Assembly (NCBI GenBank): GCA_023391695.1
Contig: JAEWAK010000046.1
Coordinates: forward strand, 1-44,972
Direction: 5' to 3'
Source: Bacillota bacterium
GTDB lineage: Bacteria; Bacillota; Clostridia; Lachnospirales; Lachnospiraceae
Length of the DNA stretch: 44,972 bases
Positions 33,957 to 42,195 of the stretch are shown here, piece after piece (the stretch's first letter is position 1; each line of letters begins with the position of its first letter). The notes below the pieces were generated by a model, which searched no databases, was not told the origin of the DNA, and saw nothing but the letters and a program-made list of their open reading frames with translations. Position numbers and translations under genes: made by a program.

Positions 33957-34046
33957 TTATCAGAAGTTGCTTTTCAAACTTCTGATAAAAGGCGGTGTCT
34001 TTTACCGCCGTGCATCCGACTATAGGAACGTCTTTTGTTCCTATAG
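33957..34046 (+). promoter_or_regulatory. Three tandem perfect hairpins in MATE leader
   Basis: Hairpin 1: TTATCAGAAGT/ACTTCTGATAA (33957-33988). Hairpin 2: GGCGGT/ACCGCC (33991-34009). Hairpin 3: CTATAGGAAC/GTTCCTATAG (34020-34046). Hairpins 2 and 3 have the same seven-base loop GTCTTTT, and hairpin 1 has the related loop TGCTTTTCAA. The stems do not share sequence, so the loop is conserved while the stems vary. This suggests an RNA-level control element or protein-binding site. None is followed by a long T-run. Function is unknown. Confidence 0.7.
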
Positions 34047-34084
34047 CATATATGAGGAATGCTTTATTTGGGGGAGGTATAAAT

Positions 34085-35443
34085 ATGGAAAGTAGAAATG
34101 AGTCGCTTTTGCGGGAAGCACCTATGGGTAAATTGCTGATTAAGATGGCAGTGCCGGCAACCTTTGGAATATTATTGTATAACTTATATAATATTATCAA
34201 TACGCTGTATGTTGCAAGGGGAATCGGTACATATGCAGCCGGGGGTATAGCAGTCACAACTCCTGTGTTTTTGATACTGGCGGCTGTCAGCACTACTATG
34301 GGAAATGGAGCCGGAGCATTGATCTCCATGTCGCTTGGACAGGGGAACCGTGAGAAAGCCAATAAAATAGCGGCAAATACCTTCCTGGTTTTTTGGTGTG
34401 TTGCGATTCTTTTTACAGTCTTCGGATTATTATTTCTTGACCAGATATTGATTATTTTGGGTATTACGGAAACCCTTCTTCCCTATGCAAAGGATTACTT
34501 AAGGATTATTATCGCCGGTTCCATTACAAGCACCGGTTTTTCAAGCATCATGCGGGCGGAGGGAAATACGAAATATGCCATGTACCAATGGTTAATACCG
34601 GTCGCTGTCAATATATTTCTGGACCCGATACTTATTTTTGTTCTAAAACTTGGTGTGAAGGGTGCAGCCATTGCAACCCTTATATCACAAATTTCGTCTG
34701 TCTCAATGAGTATGTATTACTTCTTTCTATCCGGCAAAAGTTCCTTAAAAATAGCACCGCGTCATTTCCTCCCGGAATTTAATATAATTCGTGAAGTTGT
34801 GACAATCGGAATGCCTTCGTTTATACAGATGGTAAGCCAAAGTCTATCCATTGTTATTGTCAATAATTTTTTAAAATTATATGGAGGAGACTTGGCGATC
34901 AGTGCTTATGGAATTGCAAGCCGGATAACCACATTCTTAATTATACCTCAAACGGGTATCGTACAGGGGTTTCAGCCTATTGCCGGATACAATTACGGTG
35001 CCAAAAGGTTTGAACGTGTAAAGGCTGCTGTCAGGCTTTCATCAATAACAACCGGGATATACGGAGCATCTGTTTTGCTGCTGGTACTTTTATTTCCCCA
35101 ATTTTTAATGGGTTTTTTTAGTACGGATAAATCCGCGATATCTTTAGGTGCGGCTGCGCTGAAACTTACAAATCTTGCATTCCCTGTTTCAGGCATACAG
35201 ATGCTGCAAGCCACCTACTTCCAGTCAATCGGCAAGCCACTTATTTCTCTGGTTCTGTCCCTATGCAGTTATATGCTGATGTTTGTGCCGGTGTTGCTTA
35301 TTTTATCAAGACTTTTTGGCTTAACAGGCATCTGGCTGTCCTTCCCTTTGTCAGCTGTGTTTTCTTTTCTTATATCAGGTGTATTTGTTTTGAGAAGTTT
35401 TAAAAAGTTCAAGCTGCCGCAAAACTCTGTCCTGTCAAACTGA
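34085..35443 (+). CDS. MATE-family efflux transporter (candidate exporter of the adjacent cluster)
   Basis: The 452-residue membrane protein has about 12 helices. It has the MATE features ATFGILLYNLYNIINTLYVARGIG in helix 1, GNGAGALISMSLGQGNREKANKIAANTF in helices 2-3, and a second-half QGFQPIAGYNYGAKRFERVKAA. It exports organic cations or metabolites using ion gradients. ATG 34085 follows GGGGAGG; an open frame upstream through the hairpin leader is not used. The carrier-protein gene of the biosynthetic cluster begins 140 bases downstream on the same strand, so it is the probable product exporter. A hairpin in between may separate the transcripts. Confidence 0.92.
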   Translation: MESRNESLLREAPMGKLLIKMAVPATFGILLYNLYNIINTLYVARGIGTYAAGGIAVTTPVFLILAAVSTTMGNGAGALISMSLGQGNREKANKIAANTFLVFWCVAILFTVFGLLFLDQILIILGITETLLPYAKDYLRIIIAGSITSTGFSSIMRAEGNTKYAMYQWLIPVAVNIFLDPILIFVLKLGVKGAAIATLISQISSVSMSMYYFFLSGKSSLKIAPRHFLPEFNIIREVVTIGMPSFIQMVSQSLSIVIVNNFLKLYGGDLAISAYGIASRITTFLIIPQTGIVQGFQPIAGYNYGAKRFERVKAAVRLSSITTGIYGASVLLLVLLFPQFLMGFFSTDKSAISLGAAALKLTNLAFPVSGIQMLQATYFQSIGKPLISLVLSLCSYMLMFVPVLLILSRLFGLTGIWLSFPLSAVFSFLISGVFVLRSFKKFKLPQNSVLSN

Positions 35444-35502
35444 AGATTTGTTATTGTATTGAGCACAATAAAAAGCAGGCTGATATAACTGATTATTATC
35501 TG

Positions 35503-35524
35503 AAATATTCCTAAACGAATATTT
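35503..35524. other. Inverted repeat between MATE gene and acyl carrier gene
   Basis: AAATATTC and GAATATTT form a perfect 8-bp inverted repeat with a six-base centre, followed by TTGG. It may be a weak terminator or an operator controlling the cluster. Confidence 0.4.
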
Positions 35525-35582
35525 TGGTAATATATAAAAAGTAACTTAAAAATATTATAAAAATGTAAAGGAGTGGATCTTA

Positions 35583-35870
35583 ATGCAGAAAAAATTAAAT
35601 GAGAAAAAATTAAACAAAAAAATGATTAATCAGGAAAAGCTTAAGCAAATCATAGGCGAGGTGATGGAGAATGAGGATATTGCCGGAAGAATTAATGAAA
35701 ACAGTGATTTGGTAAATGACATTGGTATGGATTCATTAACGATTATTAATTTCATTTTACGTGTTGAAGATGAATTTGAAGTAGAAATTGACTTTGATGA
35801 ATTTGATATGGAAAATCTCCGCTCACTTAATGTTTTTGCCGGCTACTTAGAATCAAAACAGCAGGAGTGA
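35583..35870 (+). CDS. Acyl/peptidyl carrier protein
   Basis: The 95-residue acidic protein has the phosphopantetheine attachment motif GMDSLTIINF (Ser51) and the four-helix carrier fold, with NSDLVNDIGMDSL before and VEIDFDEFDMENLRSLNVFAGYL after. The basic 14-residue N-terminal extension (MQKKLNEKKLNKK) is unusual for housekeeping AcpP, and it is not beside fab genes. AAAGGAG lies upstream of ATG 35583. It is the first gene of a set with ATP-grasp, radical SAM and KASIII-like enzymes, so it is probably a dedicated carrier for a specialised acyl or aminoacyl unit. Confidence 0.92.
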   Translation: MQKKLNEKKLNKKMINQEKLKQIIGEVMENEDIAGRINENSDLVNDIGMDSLTIINFILRVEDEFEVEIDFDEFDMENLRSLNVFAGYLESKQQE

Positions 35871-35891
35871 GAAAAACGAATGTACTTTTCT

Positions 35892-35966
35892 CAACCTGGT
35901 TTGGGGCGGGTAAATACTGACTACAGTTATTTATGTTATAGAAACTGGGTTGGAATTAATTTTTTT
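35892..35966 (+). terminator. Possible attenuator/terminator between carrier and ATP-grasp genes
   Basis: CAACCTGGTTT (35892-35902) pairs with AAACTGGGTTG (35942-35952), including two G-T pairs, with a 39-base loop, followed by AAT and a run of T. The long loop makes it weak. Confidence 0.35.
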
Positions 35967-36022
35967 AACTACTAATTTACATAGTATTCAACTTACCAAC
36001 AAGTTGTAGAAATGAGGTTAAA

Positions 36023-37387
36023 ATGAGTGCTACATACCAAGGAAATAAAATTATCAGTGGTACTTTCGACAGTGAGGAATTCTGGAGAGAAAAAAAATTT
36101 GCCAGGCTGCCTTCGGTAGAGGACAGGCAGTCAGGGAATATAGTTCTGGCAATGGATGAATTAATGTTTGTATTCTGCGACAGCTGTGGAGGTTATGATA
36201 CTCTGGTTACCCGGTTTGAAATGGATAAGGAACAGAAGCAATACCTGGATACGATCGGTTTTCATTTTCAGGACCATCCGCTGCTTGAGAACTACGGTTT
36301 ATTGGAGGAGGCGAGGAAAAAAAATTCCTGCCGGTTGCTCCTGGAGAGCGAAAATACGCCTGATTCTATAAGAGAAAATAATAAAAAGCCGGAGTACGTC
36401 CCATTTTCAGTACTGGAGGAATCAAAAGCGGTAAGCCAAAAATATAATCTGGATTTTGACAACCCATCCATAGAGGTTATTAAAAAAGTGAACTCAAAGG
36501 TTTATTCTTTTCATTTGAACCGGGAAATGGGAAGGATGAATGATTGTCATATTGTTTACAGTGCCGAAGAACTTAGGCAAAAAGGAGAACAAATTTTAAA
36601 AAATTCTAGTTTTTTGCTTAAGGATACTCTCGGAGTCTCCGGAAAAGGCAACCTTTTGATTTCATCCGCAAATGTCTTAAAACATATTGCTGATTATCTA
36701 AGTTTACAAGAAAAAAAAGGGAAACAGGTATTGTTTATTATTGAACCGTTTCTGAAGAAAGATTTTGATTTCTCATGTCAGTTTTTTATAGATAAGAAAG
36801 GACAGGTAGATATAGTATCATTGCAAAGGCTGCGTAATAAAAACTTTACCTATGAGGGTTCCTTCACTGCAGAGGATGAATTGCTGGACTTATTGGAAGG
36901 CAGGGGGTACTTTAAAGTGATAAGGGATGCTGCAAAACAACTATATGCGGACGGATATTTTGGCCACGTCTGTATTGATTCGATGATGCTTAAAACCGGC
37001 GACCTTGTACCGATTATCGAAATCAACGCAAGACGTTCCATGAGCCTTATCAAGCACCAGCTTGACAAGTACTTATCCGGATATTCCTTAAAATGCAGTT
37101 TTACCTATTTTTCACTCCATTTCAAGAGGCTTATTAATTATGGAGAAATTCTTGAGAAAATGAAGGAACAAGGATTATTGTACGGATTAGGAAATGGAGG
37201 AGGTATTATTCCCTTAAGTTCAAACACCTTATTGATAAATCAAAAAATTCAGATGAGCACAGCAGACAGGTATGAAGCAAAAGGCAGATTCTATGTGGCT
37301 TTTGCATATGAAAATGATCAGCAGCAGGAGGAATTGAATAAGAGATTGCTTCATTGTTTAGAAGAGAATTCCCTATATGTTTATTAG
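36023..37387 (+). CDS. ATP-grasp superfamily ligase
   Basis: The 454-residue product has an N-terminal region of about 155 residues without clear homology (a pre-ATP-grasp domain), then ATP-grasp subdomains. Lys200 and the glycine-rich loop GVSGKG (204-209) would contact ATP phosphates, EPFLKKDFD (241) supplies the hinge, and the metal-binding motif E333-x-N335-x-R337 (IIEINARRS) is intact. ATP-grasp ligases join a carboxylate to an amine or thiol through an acyl-phosphate. Next to a carrier protein, it may load an amino or fatty acid onto the carrier or form an amide. About 75 residues at the C-terminus are extra. GAGG lies just before ATG 36023. The substrate is unknown. Confidence 0.85.
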   Translation: MSATYQGNKIISGTFDSEEFWREKKFARLPSVEDRQSGNIVLAMDELMFVFCDSCGGYDTLVTRFEMDKEQKQYLDTIGFHFQDHPLLENYGLLEEARKKNSCRLLLESENTPDSIRENNKKPEYVPFSVLEESKAVSQKYNLDFDNPSIEVIKKVNSKVYSFHLNREMGRMNDCHIVYSAEELRQKGEQILKNSSFLLKDTLGVSGKGNLLISSANVLKHIADYLSLQEKKGKQVLFIIEPFLKKDFDFSCQFFIDKKGQVDIVSLQRLRNKNFTYEGSFTAEDELLDLLEGRGYFKVIRDAAKQLYADGYFGHVCIDSMMLKTGDLVPIIEINARRSMSLIKHQLDKYLSGYSLKCSFTYFSLHFKRLINYGEILEKMKEQGLLYGLGNGGGIIPLSSNTLLINQKIQMSTADRYEAKGRFYVAFAYENDQQQEELNKRLLHCLEENSLYVY

Positions 37388-37439
37388 TTAACCATAACAT
37401 AAAAAGATAAGTCATTACAGAGTTACAAACCGTTGCTCC

Positions 37440-37477
37440 GGTTTTGGGTTAGGATTTAGGTTTTGGGGTAAGATTTA
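37440..37477 (+). repeat. Tandem 19-bp repeat (two units)
   Basis: GGTTTTGGGTTAGGATTTA is followed directly by GGTTTTGGGGTAAGATTTA, 17 of 19 bases identical, in the 139-base spacer before the first radical SAM gene. It could be a paired regulator site or a simple slippage product. Confidence 0.6.
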
Positions 37478-37526
37478 GTATTTCGGATAACGGTATGTAA
37501 ATATATATCAAGAAAGGAGTGGTTCC

Positions 37527-38693
37527 ATGCAGCCAAAATCGAAAGTGGAGTTTGATAATGAGTCATTGAAGATATTAAAAAATACCATTAAAAACATAGC
37601 GGTTCCCCGGAGAGAAAGGAAGAAAGATCCCGGATATGCAACAAAATTGCCTGAAGTAGTCGGTATTAAATTGACAAACAGGTGTAATTTGAGATGTTCT
37701 CACTGTTATGAATGGAATGAAGAGGGTTACCACCATTTTATGGATGAAAAAGAACAGAATATGGATTTGGATTTTGAATTATTTAAAAAGGTGATCCAAG
37801 AGACAAAGGAAGCCCAATCCAGAATATATCTATGGGGCGGAGAGCCGTTATGCCATACAGATTTTAGAAAAATAGCGGAAATTCTGGAAAAGGAAAACCG
37901 GGAAGTTACTATGTGTACCAATGGTTTACTGGTGGAAAAAAATATGGATAATATTGTGAAGTTATCCAAAAATCTGGAATTGCTGATTCCTGTTGAGGGT
38001 TTTGAAGAGGAACATGATGGGATCAGAGGGAAAGGTAATTTTAATAAAGTCATGCAGACCATTGATTTTTTGGGAGATTTACGGAAAAAAGGTATTTTCA
38101 AAGGCAGGATATCCGTACATACGGTTATAAATGATGCCATGATAGGAAAAATGTATTCCTTATTGGAGTTTTTCGAAAGCAAATGCATTGATTTTGTTAT
38201 GTTATGCTACCCGTGGTACATTTCCGATGAAACTTCAAAAGAGATGGATGATTACTTTTTAGAACATTTTAGCTGGATAGGCAGCGGGGAAAAGAATAAA
38301 AGCTGGCATTCCTTTAAATACAGGATTAATCCGGATAATATCCCTGCTCTCATGGAAGAAATTCAAAAAATAAATAAAAAGATCTGGAACATGAGGGTTC
38401 GTTATCAACCCGGACTTGAACTTGATGAGATTGAAAGCTTTGTATTAGGCAATTCGGATTACAAAATAAAACAGGAGCATTGTCTGGTTCTATCAGGCCG
38501 AATGGATGTTATACCCAATGGAGATGTTCCTGCCTGCAAATTTTTTAATGAATTGTACGTAGGTAATCTGAAGGAAAACAGTCTGCCCGAGATATGGCAT
38601 TCCGAACAGTACCGGAAAATCCGCGAAACGATTCATTTTAACAGTATGCCGGTCTGTTCGAAATGCAGCGCCCTGTACCTGAATGGCGGTTGA
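37527..38693 (+). CDS. Radical SAM/SPASM-domain enzyme 1
   Basis: The 388-residue product has the radical SAM cluster motif CNLRCSHC (Cys53, Cys57, Cys60), the glycine-rich SAM-binding YLWGGEPLCH (about residue 95-104), and a C-terminal SPASM-type region with CLVLSGRMDVIPNGDVPACKF and a closing VCSKCSALY, giving ligands for one or two auxiliary Fe-S clusters. SPASM enzymes modify peptides (anaerobic sulfatase maturation, RiPP crosslinks) or small alcohols (BtrN-like dehydrogenation). The sequence after the cluster, CYEWNEEG, is almost the same as in the second radical SAM gene at 42196, so the two are related. AAAGGAG is seven bases before ATG. No precursor peptide gene is visible nearby. Confidence 0.9.
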   Translation: MQPKSKVEFDNESLKILKNTIKNIAVPRRERKKDPGYATKLPEVVGIKLTNRCNLRCSHCYEWNEEGYHHFMDEKEQNMDLDFELFKKVIQETKEAQSRIYLWGGEPLCHTDFRKIAEILEKENREVTMCTNGLLVEKNMDNIVKLSKNLELLIPVEGFEEEHDGIRGKGNFNKVMQTIDFLGDLRKKGIFKGRISVHTVINDAMIGKMYSLLEFFESKCIDFVMLCYPWYISDETSKEMDDYFLEHFSWIGSGEKNKSWHSFKYRINPDNIPALMEEIQKINKKIWNMRVRYQPGLELDEIESFVLGNSDYKIKQEHCLVLSGRMDVIPNGDVPACKFFNELYVGNLKENSLPEIWHSEQYRKIRETIHFNSMPVCSKCSALYLNGG

Positions 38694-38712
38694 CCCATGT
38701 ATAAATGAAGTT

Positions 38713-38745
38713 TGCTGTCCTTACGACCTGGTTAATTTGACAGCA
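38713..38745. other. Intergenic hairpin before KASIII-like gene
   Basis: TGCTGTC pairs with GACAGCA around 19 bases. It lies 20 bases after the radical SAM stop. It has no T-run and is possibly a processing or attenuation site. Confidence 0.35.
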
Positions 38746-38816
38746 GATACCACTAATACCAGGAAATAACAGCTGAGGGAGAAATAATTAAATATTGATA
38801 AGGAGTGGTGAGAAAT

Positions 38817-39884
38817 ATGGCGAATATACTATATACAGATTACTATATACCGGAAAACAGGATACCTACCGGTAAATATTTCGAAATGGTTGATATACCG
38901 GTTCCTAAAATTTATTCATCCAAGGAAGAGTATTGTGAAGCCTATGTCAAGCAAACGAAAGTAGAATATGTCTGCATAGAAAATAAGTTCAATTTAGTGG
39001 AAATCTTTTCTGATATGCTTACAAAAATGTTTGAAAACACAGGCATAGACAGAAACCAGATTAAGTACATTTTTTATACAAGAGCCTATCAAACCTATTA
39101 TAATCTTTATGGGGACGGAAAATATTACGGGAAAAACATTGATGACAGAGGCAGCGATCTGCCCTATTATCTGAATATACCCTATTACCTGACGGAGAAG
39201 TTTCAACTTAAAAACACCTGCGTTATAACGAGTGACGGGAAGTGCGGTTCCATTACGCAGGCAATGGATTTAGGAGCAATGTGCTGTGATATGAAAAAGG
39301 GATACGCATTGATTCTAACTCCTTCCATCTCAGGAAGAGCCAACAGATATTTGAATTTTACTTTAATTGGTGATGGTGCCGGTATAATGCTTTTAAGCAG
39401 TAACAAGGAAGACGGTGATTTAGAAATAGTAGACACTTTTACCAGAACAAATGGTAAATTAAGCCATAGAATAATGAATTCGAGTCAAAACTTGTCATAT
39501 TTACAGGAAGTATTAAGTTTTATCGACCCTTTGAATGTTATCTACGATAGTAGGTTCAAGAGTGAAGTCCTGGATTTGCATGGAATTAAGGAGGAAGATA
39601 TAAAAGCGGTCATTACACTTAACATAAATAATATAATAAACAGATATAGTGATGTTTACCCATCAAAAGTCTATGCCGGGAATCTCCCCTATGGAGGCCA
39701 TATAAGTGATGTTGACCTGATCAGAAATTTAAAAGACTTAATTTTAAAAGACTTTATCCCGCTATCAAAACCAGGTTCCGGTGATTATATCCTGATACTG
39801 ACCAGCGGAACTGATTTTACCGGTATAGAGTATGGCGGCGTACTTTTAAGATACAGGAAGGAAGATACTGTTTTGGCTGTGTAA
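38817..39884 (+). CDS. KASIII-like thiolase-fold acyltransferase with altered catalytic residues
   Basis: The 355-residue thiolase-fold protein of the 3-oxoacyl-ACP synthase III type has the nucleophile Cys143 in SDGKCGSITQAMDLGAM and the GDGAG loop (about 185-189). The KASIII His is expected in an HQAN-like motif, but the matching segment reads TLNINNIINR. The final Asn of the GNTS-type motif is replaced in GNLPYGGHISD (His295). So the Cys is kept while the decarboxylating His/Asn pair is not. That pattern fits acyl transfer (ester or amide formation, as in CerJ/PqsC-like relatives) better than Claisen condensation. ATG 38817 is chosen for AAGGAG placement. It probably uses the carrier protein of this cluster as donor. 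Confidence 0.8.
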   Translation: MANILYTDYYIPENRIPTGKYFEMVDIPVPKIYSSKEEYCEAYVKQTKVEYVCIENKFNLVEIFSDMLTKMFENTGIDRNQIKYIFYTRAYQTYYNLYGDGKYYGKNIDDRGSDLPYYLNIPYYLTEKFQLKNTCVITSDGKCGSITQAMDLGAMCCDMKKGYALILTPSISGRANRYLNFTLIGDGAGIMLLSSNKEDGDLEIVDTFTRTNGKLSHRIMNSSQNLSYLQEVLSFIDPLNVIYDSRFKSEVLDLHGIKEEDIKAVITLNINNIINRYSDVYPSKVYAGNLPYGGHISDVDLIRNLKDLILKDFIPLSKPGSGDYILILTSGTDFTGIEYGGVLLRYRKEDTVLAV

Positions 39885-39915
39885 CTTTATGAAGTTATGT
39901 AAAGGGGGAATATTC

Positions 39916-40926
39916 ATGAACAGCATAACGAAAACCGAGCTAAGCAGGAGCAGTATCCAAACGGTAATTGAAAATTGTTTTGGCGCCGGTTCCCGCCTTG
40001 GAAAAATCGCAGAAATGCCCGACGGACATTTCAATTCCGTATATTGTATCGAACTGCTGAATCCAAGCCGGGAAGTTATCTTAAAGGTTGGAACTTCTGA
40101 TCGGAGTTTACTGCATACCTATGAACTCTATTCCATGGAGACAGAAGTAAAAACCTACAGACTCCTGGCGGACAGAACTGAAATTCCCATACCGCAGCTT
40201 TTCAAGTGGGATTTTTCAAAACAGATCCTTTGTAACAATTATATTCTTATGAGTAAGCTGAAAGGGACATCCTGGGCAAAGATAAAGTTTCAATTGTCCA
40301 AAAGCCAAAATGATGCTGTCTATAAAGAATTAGGCGGATATTGTTCACAGATTCATAATATACGGGGTGATTACTTCGGTTTTTTTACCGGGTCAGAGGA
40401 TTTGCAGTACTCTTCATGGAAGACAGCTTTTTTAAACATGGTGGAAGCTATCTTAAAAGACGGTCTTGAAAGGGGGATTTCGTTTCCATGTTCCAATGAT
40501 GAAGTTTATGAGGTTTTTTTAAAAAATTCCTCCGTTCTGGAGGAGGTTGAAGTACCGTCACTGGTTTGTTGTGATCTTTGGGAAGAGAATGTATTTATAC
40601 AGCCCAAAAGCTGCAGCTATAGCATTGAAGGGATAATAGACTTTGAAAAGGCTTTCTGGGGAGATCCCTGTATTGACTTTTTACCTGCAGTAGCTTTTTT
40701 TAGTGATATTAGAAAACAGGAAGCTTTTTTGGAAGGATACTGCACGGAAAGAGGTTATGGGCTTCAAATTACGGATAATGTCAACCGCAGGCTGAATATG
40801 TACAGGGCATATCTGTGTCTGCGCTATATCGCCGAAGCCTGCAGGTATGATGAGGATTATAGGAAGGCGAAACAAAAAGCATACTCCGGGCAGTTAATGA
40901 AATGTCTTAAAAAAATAAGTTATTAA
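39916..40926 (+). CDS. Aminoglycoside-phosphotransferase (APH)-family kinase
   Basis: The 336-residue protein-kinase-like enzyme has the ATP-binding lysine in VILKVG (Lys57), the hinge YILMSKLKGTSW, the catalytic loop CCDLWEENVF (Asp220, Asn225; the usual HGD histidine is Cys) and the metal-binding IIDFEKAFWGDP (Asp242). APH-family enzymes phosphorylate hydroxyls of antibiotics, homoserine, choline or sugars. Within a biosynthetic cluster it may phosphorylate an intermediate or give self-resistance. AAAGGGGG precedes ATG 39916. The KASIII-like gene ends only 31 bases upstream, so these two are probably cotranscribed. Confidence 0.86.
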   Translation: MNSITKTELSRSSIQTVIENCFGAGSRLGKIAEMPDGHFNSVYCIELLNPSREVILKVGTSDRSLLHTYELYSMETEVKTYRLLADRTEIPIPQLFKWDFSKQILCNNYILMSKLKGTSWAKIKFQLSKSQNDAVYKELGGYCSQIHNIRGDYFGFFTGSEDLQYSSWKTAFLNMVEAILKDGLERGISFPCSNDEVYEVFLKNSSVLEEVEVPSLVCCDLWEENVFIQPKSCSYSIEGIIDFEKAFWGDPCIDFLPAVAFFSDIRKQEAFLEGYCTERGYGLQITDNVNRRLNMYRAYLCLRYIAEACRYDEDYRKAKQKAYSGQLMKCLKKISY

Positions 40927-41050
40927 TAGTAAATGTACTATATCATATCAGAGGGACATTAATTTTTAAATTTTAATTATTTGTAATCGTATGAAAACTG
41001 AATAATATTTCCAAAGAATAAATAGTAAATATATTATATTTCAGAGGGGA
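40925..41050 (+). repeat. Duplicated leader segment flanking an empty spacer
   Basis: AATAGTAAATGTACTATATC followed by ATATCAGAGGGA (40925-40956) is repeated with small changes at 41021-41050 (AATAGTAAATATATTATATT, then TCAGAGGGGA). Each ends in a ribosome-binding-like AGAGGG. Only the second precedes a gene (41059). The first may be a relic left by deletion of a small gene, or a local duplication. Confidence 0.5.
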
Positions 41051-41058
41051 GAGATATT

Positions 41059-42171
41059 ATGGAACGAGTGGTATCAATACTATGCTCCGGAATGGGGCTT
41101 GGAGTGTACATTCCATCTCTTTTGCTTGACTGGCAGCTGGGCGGGAGAGGTATTAAAACAGAGGTATTTGTCATTGAAAGCTATTTTACCCAGGAAAAGC
41201 TGGACAAACTCAAAGAAAACAAAAAGGCTTTCCACAACAGCTTTCAGGTTGCTGTTATAGGGCATAAGATGGCAAAAGGAGACATACTATCCAACCTGGA
41301 TCGGAACCGGACCGGGGAACTGCTCCAGTACTGGGAGGATAATAAAAGAAAAGATTTTATTATGATGTCAGGACATTGGCATGAAATTCTTGAAAGTTAT
41401 ATTGAACGTGTTGGGATTAAAAACTTAAATATCGATGCCATACGTATGGACAGCGATGTTGCTCCGTCCTGGAAGCAATTCAGGAATGATAAAAAATATT
41501 TTAACGAAGTGTGGCTCTTCGATAACAACTTAAAAGATCTTCCGTGCCGAATACCAGTTAATAACGCCGGTTTAGTACCCTTTAAAGACAGGCCGGACAG
41601 GTTCCTTGTACACGGAGGCGGCTGGGGCATGGGAACTTACCGCGGCAAGATAAAGGAATTAAATGAAAAAGGATTGTTTCTGGATATCATAGCTTATGAA
41701 AAAAAAGAGATAGAAGAAGACACATCGCCGGCAAATAAATATTACCTGATGGACCCTCACTGGTCGCCATGGATAAAAAACAGGGATGGAAAACATGAAT
41801 TTCCTCCTATGTATGAGGTTGACCAGGCAGGAAATCTAAAAGCCTTACACGCGGAGGGATACCAGTCTATCTTTGACGTATGTATGAAGTGTAAAGGCAT
41901 TATCAGCAAGCCGGGCGGAGGGACTTTGCTGGACTCCCTGGCAGCTGCTACCCCGGTCATTTTTATCGAACCGATAGCAAAGCATGAGCAGACAAATGCC
42001 GCATTATGGGAAGAACTGGGACTTGGCATATCCTATATAAAATGGGCGGAATCGGGATATTCACTGGATGTCCTTGAGGAAATCCACAATAAGCTGGTTG
42101 AAAAAAGAAGTCAACTCCCGGATTATACCGAGGAATTTGTAAAAAGATCTGGGTTTAGTGTGCAAATATAA
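41059..42171 (+). CDS. GT-B-fold glycosyltransferase (MurG/UGT-like)
   Basis: The 370-residue product has an N-terminal ILCSGMGLGVYIPSLLL resembling the glycine-rich acceptor loop of GT-B enzymes. Its C-terminal donor-binding region (about 280-320) reads IISKPGGGTLLDSLAAATPV, then FIEPIAKHEQTNAALWEELGLG, the pattern shared by MurG, MGDG synthases and UDP-glycosyltransferases (a glycine triplet, then E/N-x-x-N near the nucleotide). No membrane helix is visible, so it is probably cytoplasmic or peripheral. It is expected to transfer a sugar from a nucleotide donor to the cluster's product. AGAGGGGAGAG precedes ATG 41059. The next gene starts 24 bases after its stop. Confidence 0.8.
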   Translation: MERVVSILCSGMGLGVYIPSLLLDWQLGGRGIKTEVFVIESYFTQEKLDKLKENKKAFHNSFQVAVIGHKMAKGDILSNLDRNRTGELLQYWEDNKRKDFIMMSGHWHEILESYIERVGIKNLNIDAIRMDSDVAPSWKQFRNDKKYFNEVWLFDNNLKDLPCRIPVNNAGLVPFKDRPDRFLVHGGGWGMGTYRGKIKELNEKGLFLDIIAYEKKEIEEDTSPANKYYLMDPHWSPWIKNRDGKHEFPPMYEVDQAGNLKALHAEGYQSIFDVCMKCKGIISKPGGGTLLDSLAAATPVIFIEPIAKHEQTNAALWEELGLGISYIKWAESGYSLDVLEEIHNKLVEKRSQLPDYTEEFVKRSGFSVQI

Positions 42172-42195
42172 AATTTCGCAGGGGGTAAAGATGAT

